A stretch of DNA of 64,000 nt, from the NCBI GenBank assembly GCA_903813345.2, contig CAIIXF020000469.1, positions 1 to 64,000 of the forward strand. The letters run 5' to 3'. A program made the translations under genes and the position numbers. The DNA comes from Owenia fusiformis (taxonomy: Eukaryota; Annelida; Polychaeta; Sabellida; Oweniidae). Shown in pieces: positions 34,001-46,000 of the stretch (positions are counted from its first letter, which is position 1; every line of letters starts with the position of its first letter). The notes below the pieces were generated by a model, which was given only the letters and a program-made list of their open reading frames with translations, had not been told where the DNA came from and searched no databases.

Positions 34001-37000
34001 AGAATATTAGAAAAATCACGAGATGAACCAATATGCATTGCTTCCTGATAATCACTTTTTATTTTCTAAAAAAACTGATCCACTGATAATTGCCAACAGA
34101 TTATCGAGATTTTTAAACTTCAAAGACCTAATTACAGATGGCCTGCGGTTGAATCTAATCTACTAATTAAATAAAGAGCCCATTGGTTCCTCTTTGTTTA
34201 CATGGGAATGACGATTTTCAAAAATTCATCTTTAGAAGAAAGGGAAATTGGGAAAATTTGGAGGCATTGGAAATGAAGTCAAGTTACATTTTCATCAATA
34301 TTATAAGTATTTTCTTCGCAGGTTATGTAAATAAAAATTCAAATATAAAGAGGAAGCAGGGAGCTAAGGTTGCCAAACTTTTGGAGGGGAGTGTATTTGC
34401 CAGACAGACGAGAGGATTAGCCTACAACAAGTTTCAAATCGTGTGTCTAAAAAGGATTTGACAGCATTCTTTAATAAGATAATAAAATGTTCATTTCTCA
34501 AAAACAAATTAACTTTTATACATGTTATAATGATTCACAAGTTCATCTAAAATGTTTTCATTTCTCAAAACGTTCATGATTCTCGTCATTAATGATAAAA
34601 TCAGCGGAAAGGTGATAGAAAATGGAATGTTTTTAAGTTTTTAAGTTTTTATTTTCAATTCAAAGAAAGCACAACAAATAAGTTTTTCAGCATAAGTTGT
34701 TCTTTATTTGTTGCAAGGCATTGAAATTTAAAAGAGATGTTTAATGTTAGAGCCTACAGAGCACAGTGGATATTTTGTTATTTCAATTTGTTGTTTTTTT
34801 TAAATTTAAGCCTATGTTTCATTCCATTAATACAATACTATTTGTCATCTGTCACTTCTATCGTCAGTACCAATTGAGAGTATTCGTGCAGCCATTACGA
34901 CTTTTATTGTGCGCCATGATTAAATAAGTATTACATTCTTCAAAAATATTTGCTTTTGAATATACTAGTATTCAGAAACTAACTGTAAGTTCATGAGGTC
35001 ATTATGAAATCCTCTATTACAAAATGAAATGGCAGATAAAATTCTTTTGATTTGGATTCTTTTCAAAAATCATCTAAAAGTGTGGGAATAGCATGCCGGA
35101 ATTTGACATAACTTTGAATGATGAATTGGGAATGACGATTTTTCAATAGTAGCTCGTTAAAAAATATGTTCCTTAGGGATATGTTGTAATTTGCCCTTTA
35201 CAAAAGTTGTCTCAATGTATGCTAACCCTTGATTTGGATTTCATTGAACAATTAAACAATTGTTATATAAAATGTATGATTTTGCTACCAGATTTCAATA
35301 TCTTTCAGTAAAAGATTCACCAAAAACTATTTCAATATAGAAAATCAAATTGTTGCCAAACTTTTGGAGGGGTGTAAATTGTATGTATGACAAATACAAA
35401 AAATGCTTTTATGTGAGGTACACCGATGAAGGGGGAGATTTGTGGATACATAAAAAATCGAACCCCTGGTCACCAATTGCTGGCTACGCAACTGTTAAGG
35501 CTTTGATGATTGATTCAAAGGGGTCTCCTGGATGACAAACTTATGGAAGGGAGTGTACTTATCCACGTGGCTCATGTTTTAGACTTCCCGCTACTCTTAT
35601 TATAATTTTACTTATTTGATGTTTTTCGGATGGCGCTCTTGGCAGAAATAATCTGCAACTTATTATTAGGGGCGTAGTCAGTAATTTCCTTCAAAATTGA
35701 GCTAGAAGCTTCAAATAAAAAGCACTTAAAAGCTCTTTTCTTTCTCTATCTAATATTCTCATTCGTTTTGGGAGAGGGTGCGATCGCTACGCCTCCTGGC
35801 TACGCCTATGAATATTATGTACAATCTTGTTTTAATTGCACTGTGTGTTGTAATTGGAATGCTGTTAGCCTGAAATAAAAATTATTTATAAAAATTCTCA
35901 AGCATACTATCCATAAAACTTGTATAACTTCTACTGCAGTATCTGTACAGACGCTTCAAATCCCAAGTAGCCCGCCAGTCTTGTATGATCATCGGCAGTG
36001 TTGGATTCGTGAGTACTCGAGACACACATATAGTGTGATACAATGCCTAAACCAGAAAAAAATATTTAATATATAGTGGATCAATAAATATTTTTAATCG
36101 GATTTATAGTATGTATCCAGGGTTAAATAATGTCAATAATTGACTTCGTTATCTCATCAAGGGTCAATATTTACTAGGGATAGGGATATAAAGTGAGTAT
36201 AACAGCCATCCAATTTATCTTAAAGTGCGTCTCAAAAGCAACATTTGTACTCTTTCCAATAATATCTCATTTGGTCATATGTGATCATGAATCACTGCCA
36301 GGATTATCATTGTTTTTTCGCACATGGGAGAAAAGGCTAAGTTATGAACTTTCTTCAATCAACTGATCCTTATTGTGCAATCAGGTTTGTGTAATTGGGG
36401 TTGTGGATTAAATTCTGGTCACAACACCATAAAGCCTCGGTCACATTTGCTCTACGGCAGCTGTAGCTTCACAGAATCGGTATAGAATACCTAAGGTACT
36501 GCTTATCACTATATGGGTCAATTTACGATAATTGATATTTCAAAAAATACAAAATTCGAAAATTAAAATATTCATATGACTATCTTTTTTTCTTTAATTG
36601 TAGAGGAAACACATTATATTTTATAAATTCGTAAGCGGCATCATTGGAACTAAATTGGCATTTCGTTACCTGAGCAATTGTCAAAGGAATAAAAAATTAA
36701 CATATTTTCATTAATCGTTCAAAAAGTCTGGTTTAATTTCAAATAAGATATTATTTAACACATTTGTGTGTGTCAAACAAGCAATAAACATGTTTCCTTG
36801 GATATTAGTATTGAATTGCAAAAATTAAAATGTAAATAAGTCAACGTTATCGTTTGAAATTATTAGCCGCAAATTATTTTGAAAGACCCCTATGTCAAAA
36901 CCGATAACTTAGAAATGGGCAAGATACGTTCATACAATTTTACATATATACAGTTCCTCTCCGATGCCCTCACTATTTTTTTTAGTTCAAACTTCACAAA

Positions 37001-40000
37001 CTATCAATGTAGTATATGGTATAATGCTCGGTTACGGTAAGGCACAACACATAGGTTGGCCTTTCGATTTTACATGGAAGCTTAAACCCCCTAATATTAC
37101 TTCTCCTACGAAGAAATGTAAAAAAGAAGGATTGATAAGGAGAGCTATTTAGAAGTTTCTAGCTTTTTTTATTCTGTAAGTGATCATCATGGAATTTAGA
37201 CACTTTTTTTTAGAATGAGGTGATTTTGACATCCTGAAATATTGTATTTGTATTATCAAAAGTTCGTTTCTACAACGTTTTTTTGTGAAGCAATGAAATT
37301 CCATTTTCTATTTTTAACCGTTACCTTTTGCTTAATAAAATAAAATTTTATCTTGAATGTCATCCTTTCTATTTGACCTTCAAGATTTGACCTTCCGTGA
37401 CTTTTTCAAGGTAAAAAAAGGTCAAAAAGTGTTTTCAACTTGCTTCAAATTGACCATTTTTTCAAATCATGTAGAAGTTATCAGAAGTTCAAATCTGACT
37501 TTAGATTTGAGATTCGACCTTCATTGACGTTCTCAAGGTCAAAAGGTATTTTTTCAACTTGCTTCAAATTGACCAATTATTTTTTCAAAATCAACAGGAG
37601 TTCTCAAAAGTTCAAATTCGGTTATAGATTTGACCTTCAATGACATTCTCAAGGTCATAAAATATTTGACCTTCTCAAGGTCAAAAATGTCATTTTTCAA
37701 CTTGCTTCGAATTGACCAATTCAGTGTTTCAAAATCAACTACAAGTTCAAATCTGACTTTGGATTTGATATTTCACCTTCAATGACCTTGTCAGGGTCAA
37801 AAAATGTTTTTTCAACTAGCTTCAAATTGACCAATTTCTATTCTTAAAATCATCTACAAGTTCTCAGAAATTCAAATCTGACTTAAGAGTGAACTCATAA
37901 CATTGTGAGCTACTAGATGGTGACATTTTGTTATGTTAATGCCTTGTTTTCGTCTCCACCCTCTGAATTTTCAGGGTCACCCCAGGTGTTGGTTTAGTTT
38001 AATGTTTTATATGTGGGCAGGGGAATGGGTTCAACCCCCCCCCCCCCTTTACTAAAAGCTGGCTACGGGCATATTGCTCATATTGCATGTGAAGTATTAA
38101 ACATTGCAATGGATGCAATCATTTTCATTGGAATCAATATGAAAGTGTTCTGGCACTTAAAATGACTAAGATGTGCAAGCAACAATTATCATTTCTGGTG
38201 AAGGCCAAACATTCATCATAGGGAACGACAAACAGCATTCAAAATATAATATCATGAAAAAACACGCAGTGTGGGCAATGGGGGAATGAGAAACATCATT
38301 CAAAGTGGTATGGTTATGTGTCGGTCATGAAAATAAAAAGAAAGCATAGCATGTTGAATAGAACTGTAAAGGTTTCATGCATCGCTATTCCCACAAAGTT
38401 ATAACATGATCATATGTGAAACTGAGAGTGAAATATATTGTTTTTTGGTTTGGCATAGCCTTGCCCAAGTCGGTATTTTTTACTTATCTGATCTTGAATT
38501 ATTACCGCCTTGTACAATCCAATACATCTCCGCTGTTATTATGCTGAAATATTCAACGGTTTCGAGATTTCCATAGTACCTACGCTATTAGGGGTATCGC
38601 GAAACCTTATTGATTGACAGATATCGCGTGGACACGACGTGTGACTTCAGGCTGAATGACCAATCAAAACGTTATCGGGTTGAGCTGCATAAACAAAACA
38701 AACTTCCCATCTACGACTTGAAATTCAATGATCTGATCGAGTGTTTCTTTAGATTTATAATATATTATGTAATTAAATGTACATCGGAAGGTAAGAGTCA
38801 TTAATATAAATTAAATCATGCGATTCAATGTTGATTTAAAACTGATTTCGCGATGAAAATGCACAAAGACCTAGTCTAATGTAGCGGGTCATGTTGTCGT
38901 CGATCGGTGATTGAATCTCAGCCTGTACGTGTTCAGCGATCGTTTCAACGTTTATTGTTGAAATCTTTTCACCTTTGGTTATCCGATCGATGCCCCGCAT
39001 CCACTAAACTCTCATTGATATTTATCTGATAAAATATTTGTATTTTCATGATGAATTCGTGCTCAGATTCTTGCAAGATTTGTTCTGAAAAGTCCCGATG
39101 AAAAGTGTACTTGTTTTTGACCTTGCATAATAATGAGCTAACGCTACAGGGCCGTCGTTGATTGGTCAGATTTTACCGACAACAACAAACTGTCGGTAAA
39201 GCACGTGGCTTTCTCTTTGGTACAAGGCGGTCATAATAGAAATCAAGATAAGTAAAAGAGACCGACTTGGGCAAGGCTAGGTTTGGCAATGACTCATTCT
39301 TTGCTGTAATTTTAATACAAACATAAAAATACGAATACAACTAACTTTTGATTGTACGTTTATATTGCACATGATTTTAAAGTCATTTTGTATCCTCCAA
39401 CACATACTTAATGAAGTTTTACAATGACAATTCAAATAATTCAAAAGTTGAATAATGATGATCTAAACACTTTTATTAAGCACTTTCATTTCTCAAAATA
39501 ATAATCTAAAAATATTTTTTCCCAAAGATGATATTTCAATGTTTGGAGGATACAAAATATTGGACAGCCTAATCTAGTCAACTTGAATTCACGACAGAAA
39601 TACCTACACTCAATCATATATCTCCATTGTCTGCAATCGAAGATGTGTTATCAAAATGTACCTTCTGGCGTAGCTTTCACCAAAATAATACATCAATAGT
39701 GTATATTAATATGGCCGATGTGTTGGAGGATACAAATATTTGACAAATTGTATACATATAGTAAAACATACTTAATTTTGTGACCAGGACATATCAAACA
39801 TCCCGTTTTCAAGAGCTGGTAGCACATACCTTTTATTAGCATGCTCAAAAATATCAACGCAATCGATACATTTTAGGTTAAGGAATTCGAGTTTATATTT
39901 GCCGAAAAAATAAAATATTTCTTAATTGTCAAAAAATCCATCATTAAAGTGATCTTTTTTTAAAAGATAAGCAATATTCCAAACAGGTACCTTGTGGTTA

Positions 40001-43000
40001 TGATTGCTTAAAGTCTGGCCAACAAAACATAACACATTGCATGTCCATGAAATCAACATATATGTCGCAGTCTCTAGTACAACAACAGATTTTTAAAATA
40101 TCAATTATCGTAAATTGTCCCATATTTCATGCTACACATTTCTCTCGATTTTGGGAAGCAACGGTCGTCGATTAAATGTGACTGAAGCAATGAATAACAA
40201 AAGTTTCACACTTACTTTTACTAAGGACAATTTTATGTGTTCATTAGTATCCATGAAGGTTCAGTGAACGACAAACCAAAGGGTTTTTGTGTACATTCGC
40301 ACCCACATTTCAAGGGTAATTCAGAAAAAGATATCCAGGCTATGTTAATGGGGCATGCATGTAATTTTTCATGAGTCAACTTTCATAAGATGGAAGACAA
40401 TGATTTTGAACACTTAATTGTGCCACTTCTTTTTCAATAGCTACTGGTCATATGCACTGATTTTTGCAATCTCTAAAGCTTTGTACAGAGCGGACTTTGG
40501 CCTATTGTGCAAAAGTAATGATTATTCAGTGGTCCGTCGTCTCATATGAATAAATGACACATCATATTGGAAAGAAGAGACACTTGGCTCAAATGGTAAA
40601 CTAAATGAAATTGATTTTGGGACCACTAATTTTATATTTTACAATATTTTGCGACACACTGTATACTGACTTGGGCTCGGATAAGAATTCAAATCTGTGA
40701 TTGTTGATTTAGGTGGCCATTGCTGGCGTCGTCATGTATGCTCCTGCAATAGCTCTAGAGGCAGGTAAGAGGGTAATCATTGTACTCTAGTAGACTAGTA
40801 GTAGTACTAGTAGTATATCTGCAGTATGTCACTCAACATTTCAGTAACTGGTTTATCACACTCTCTAGACTAGTAGTAGTACTAGTAGTATATCTGCAGT
40901 ATGTCACTCAACATTTCAGTAACTGGTCTATCACACTCTCTAGACTAGTAGTAGTACTAGTAGTTTATCTGCAGTATGTCACTCAACATTTCAGTAACTG
41001 GTCTTTCGACGTGGGTCTCTATTTTAATTATGGCAGCAGTAGCAACATTCTATACAACACTGGTATGTCAGGCTCTATTAAAGCACATATTATATCTTGC
41101 AATCTCGTTTCTGGTTGAACTATATTGTATTCTATGTATAAAAATAATTTAAGCACACAAAGTAATGAATTGCAAGTGATTTAAGGGAATCCTGTCTTGT
41201 ATGCGTTTTTCATGTATCCAGATAAAAAAATTAAGGTATAGCAATTACTAAAGACGAGCTGAGAGTATCTTTCTTAGAACACTATTGTTTTGCTCAAATA
41301 TGTTTGATATGTCTCTATTTTCTAAAAGAGAAAAGTTCTGACTTTTTCTATTATATAGTAGCCCGGACAGAATTGTTCAAGGGTCACTTTTCTTTAGTAA
41401 CTTTTTTAATTTTCAGTATTATCAATATCTGATTGCATATTTGAAATCTAGAGTATAATTCTGACACAAAAAATATTTAATGAGAAACTTCTAATTTATT
41501 GACATTGCAGGCGTTTATAGTATAACTGACGCTTTGATTAAACACAAGAGAGTGCTATGCTACGATGTTCCTGCTTGCCTTTTAACTCACTCGTTCAGTT
41601 TGTCATGTTGGTACCAACCTTTACATTCTTCGATGGTTTGAACACCACTATAGCCAGAGCGGTCGACCTTTAAGCGCTACCTGCTGTACGCACTACTCTG
41701 CCCTTGTTGGTAAAGGGATGGTGAACAAACCCTCGGTGAATGTATTAGCAATTGTCAAATAAGTCATTGGTTAATGTTGTGTCCCCTGCGCCCATTTGTC
41801 ATTTCTCCTCAGCCAGAGCCAGCGGGAGGCTTTATTTTCTGCAGATCCAACTGCTCTGTTCGCTCTCTTGAGCCATGAGGGTGGGAGTCCTACATTATTG
41901 AACATTCGGTTGAGAGATGTTGATGGAAATCCTCTACAACCTACTTCAACGGGATAGTAATGAACTTTCCACCCTTTGGCCTCTATCTCCTCAACCAGAT
42001 CTTGGTACTTTGCGCTTTTGAGTTGGTGTGCTACCTCAATGCGATCTTCCCAAGGTACTGTCAGTTCTATCATGACAGCAATTCTTTTATCCTCTGAGAA
42101 TAAAAGCATATCTGGTCTTTGGTTTGTTGTCGTGATACAGCTGGGAAATGTGAGTCTTTGGTGTAGATCTACTCTCAGCTCCCAGTCCTGTGCTTGTTGT
42201 AAGATGCCATATCTTCCTCGAGAGGTGTGCCTGCTACTGCTAGGCAAAACCTTCCCTTTAGGATTTGCGTTAGCACCCACAAAATGTTTCTCTAAGGGTT
42301 GCAGAGCTCAGAGCTCCACAGTGGATACATGATGCATCTTCATTAAAACCCCAGGTAGTGAGATTGGCAGGAGATGGTAAAAGATCAGATATTGCTCTTA
42401 ATAAGAAGCTAATCTTGCCCTGCTCCATATCCCATATGTCTTTCCATGAGAGCTGTCGATCGAGTGTAGACTCCGAGTGGGTCCATGCACCTTGTTTGAC
42501 TAATTGTGCTAACCTCACCTGTCTACCCTCTTCCTCTGATTGCCTTATCTCCTTTACTACAAGCTTCCTTCTTGTCTCTGTGTTGGCATCTTTCCACCTG
42601 GATGTGCCATAGTTTCCAAGGCCCATCCTACCTTTACAAACGACACCTACTATGTCCTTATGACGGAGTTGGCTTTCAGCAATACCGATTGCCTGTTGAG
42701 GATTCCATCCCCTCCCATTCGATATTGTTTCTCCCGAGCTAGTAACTTTATTGTCCTTTGAAGAGCGTAGAGTGGTTACTGCTCTTACTTTGGCTGCTTT
42801 GTACTCTTCAAGTACTGAAGTTACCGGGAGGCTGAGCTTGGGAGATTTACTGAATAGAATACTGACGCAAATACATAATTCATCATCTTACTTCATATTT
42901 GTTCAAAACGGCGTAATATTTCGTTAAATTTGAATGTTCAGTTGAACGTTAATTTTTAAAGATTGGCATAAGCCTATAGGGTCATGCTGCCACCATTAGA

Positions 43001-46000
43001 ATCCTGATAGAATACAGCAACTGACCAATCATAAAAAACAAGAAGTCAAACTCACCCAATGTTCATGAACTCAACTCTGTTGAAATGTTTGGGTTGCGTT
43101 CAAGAGGATATGAAAAGGTGGCGCCCCAATGTGCGGGGTGTGATGAGAATAGGTCCAGTCTTTTCAAAAGGTCCAAACAGCCTTCTCAGAGGCCATTGAA
43201 ACGCTGAAGAACAATTCACATGCATGCCATGGATGGGTTAAAAGGCTTGTGACTGGGAAAGACATTAAACTGTGGCAAATATGACCCTATAGATGCAATG
43301 GTTAAACGAACTAGGGCTGCTAATCAAATATGGGTTACAATGGAATGGCCAAAAAACTTTATGTCCTGCGACCTTACCAATAAACTGTACAAACAATGTG
43401 CAATACTTTTTTTAAGTACCGGTATACATACAAGTCAATGTAAAACAAAAGGTTTAAATGCAGTCATTCCTCATTACCTCATACCAAAGCAGCAGTCTAC
43501 ACGAATCCATAGGCCCATGACGTTTTTTTAAATATTAACGTTTAACTGAACATTCAAATTCATAAAACAAGCCACCATTTTGAACAAATATGAGACAAAT
43601 GGTGAATTATGTATTTGCGTCTCTCATACTATGAACGTCTATAATGTCAGTAAGAGATGTTCCTTAAATATCCTTTGTATGTCAGAATTTTATTCTAGTT
43701 TAAAAAAATGTAATCAGATTTTGATAATACTGAAAATTAAAAAAGTTATTAAAGAAAAGGTGATCGTTGAACAATTCTGTCCGGGTTACTATGATTATGC
43801 AAGGAACTTTCTGCACGTAGGGAGTTCTCGAGATTATTGTTGTTCTTTCGCGTAATATTTTATAACTGAATGTTTACATGTACGATTGCAGGGAGGTATT
43901 AAAGCCGTTATTTGGACAGACGTCTTCCAATTCTTGATCATAATGATAGGAATGATTATCGCATTTGCAATGGTAAATCACGTACTAGGCGTTTGCCTAT
44001 CATTTTTTATATTAATTGCAATTACACTTTTCGAAATATGATGGTACATTTCGGATAATTTGAATTTCATGAAGCCGAAATCTTCATTTTGTCTTTTACA
44101 TATTGATCATTAATCTGTCTATCAAGTTTGAAATGAGGGAGTCTTGGGTTGTCGTTTTTTTAATACCATGAAGTAGTATCAAAAACAGCAATAATTGTTG
44201 ACTCATTTTCATAAGTTTTGGTAAATTAATTGTAAGTTATTGTTGTTTCAAGGGTTGCAGTCGAGTTGGAGGCTTCGCAAATATGTGGGACCTGTGTCAG
44301 AGAGGTGGAAGAATCCAGCCAATAGAGTGATTGATTATAATTTATATAATGGACGCTGGTTGACAGACATTTTAATAAATTTGAACTTATGATATACCAA
44401 ATTAAAGATGAATAAATTCCCTATCCATTGGTATATGATATGACATATTATGATGTTTCCATCAAGAAAATCATAATTTATTTATGAAATACGAGTGTCC
44501 CATTTTTGGACCACCCTGCATGTATATACTGTATGGATGTTTGAGTTTGTGTTCCAGCTTTGACTTGAACCCATTGACGAGACATACCTTCTGGGGCCTC
44601 ACTATTGGTGTTGGGGTAATCTTTACACATCTGTATGGAGTAAGCCAACCTGGAGTGCAGCGTTTTTCAGCAACACGATCACTCAAAGATGCCAGACTGT
44701 AAGCAGAATTTTTGAAAAATAATTTATGTACATTAATATATATTACCTCGAGCATCCACAAAATAGCTAAGGCTAAACATAACACAATATCATACATTGT
44801 CATTTATTTCATTCGGGCATCCATAATATAGTTAAGGCTAAACCTAATACAATCTCGTTACATTGTCAATTATTCCATTGGGACATCCATAATATAACTT
44901 ATGCTAAACCTAATACAATCTCGTTACATTGTCAATTATTCCATTCGGGCATACATACCATGGCTTATGTTTTACCTAATACAATCTCGTTACATTGTCA
45001 ATTATTCCATCGGGCATTTATAATATAGCTTATGTTTTACTAATACAATCTCGTTACATTGTCAATTATTCCATCGGGCATCCATAATATAGCTTATGTT
45101 TTACCTAATACAATCTAGTTACATTGTAAATTATTCTATTCGGGCATTCACAATATAGTTTATGTTTGACCTAATGCAATCTCGTAACATTGTCAGTTAT
45201 TCCATTCGGACAATAATAATATACCTGTTGCTTAATCTTAAACAGTCTCGTTACTTTGTCAATTTTTCCATTCGGACATCCATAATATAACTTATGCTAA
45301 ACCTAATACAATCTCATGCATTGTCAATTATTCCATTCGGCCATGCATAAAATAGTTACCCTGAACCTAATACAATCTCGTTTCATTGTCAATTATTCAA
45401 TTTGGGCATCCATATTTAGTTAAGGCTAAACCTAATACGATCTCGTTTCATTGTCAATTATTCCATTTAGGCATCCATAATATAACTTATGCTAAACCTA
45501 ATACAATCTCATGCATTGTCAATTATTCCATTCGGGCATACATACCATGGTTCATGTTTTACCTAATACAATCTCGTTACATTGTCAATTATTCCATCGG
45601 GCATCCATAATATAGCTTATGTTTTACCTAATACAATCTCGTTACATTGTCAATTATTCCATCGGGCATCCATAATATAGCTTATGTTTTACCTAATACA
45701 ATCTCGTTACATTGTCAATTATTCCATCAGGCATTCATAATGTAGCTCATGCTTAACCTAATACAATCTCGTTACATTGTACATTGTTCCATTCGGGCAT
45801 AACTTAATACAATCTCGTTACATTGTCAATTTTTCCATTCGGACATCCATAATATAACTTATGCTAAAGCTTATACAATCTCGTTACATTGTCAATAATT
45901 CAATTTGGGCGTCCATAATATAGCTTATGTTTTACTAATACAATCTCGTTACATTGTCAATTATTCCATCGGGCATCCATAAAATAGCTTATGCTCAACC

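Larger units (their letters stand above)
36434..40188. mobile_element. 3.75-kb inverted-repeat element filling intron 2
   Basis: The left end GCCTCGGTCACATTTGCTC pairs with the right end AAATGTGACTGAAGC in inverse. A better-kept inner pair lies at 36513-36543 and 40096-40126 (TTTACGATAATTGATATTT and its complement). The interior has no recognised protein but carries two nested repeats. The target repeat is not clear. Confidence 0.6.
41359..43815. mobile_element. Fold-back element with long inverted arms in intron 4, interrupted by a retroelement
   Basis: The left arm (41359-41532, continuing at 42861-42962) pairs with the right arm (about 43520-43797). Matching blocks include GCCCGGACAGAATTGTTCAA, CTTTTTTAATTTTCAGTATT, GACGCAAATACATAATTCA and TTTGAATGTTCAGTT. 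An inner pair (CCTATAGGGTCAT near 42973, its inverse near 43282) lies in the core. Without the insert it is about 1.1 kb. Outer ends are not sharply defined, and no transposase is seen. Confidence 0.75.

Noticed and set aside
40780-41118. 112-codon frame with three repeated peptide blocks
   Set aside because: It is the 75-bp tandem repeat read in the wrong frame. The correct exon 4 frame and splice sites explain the sequence.
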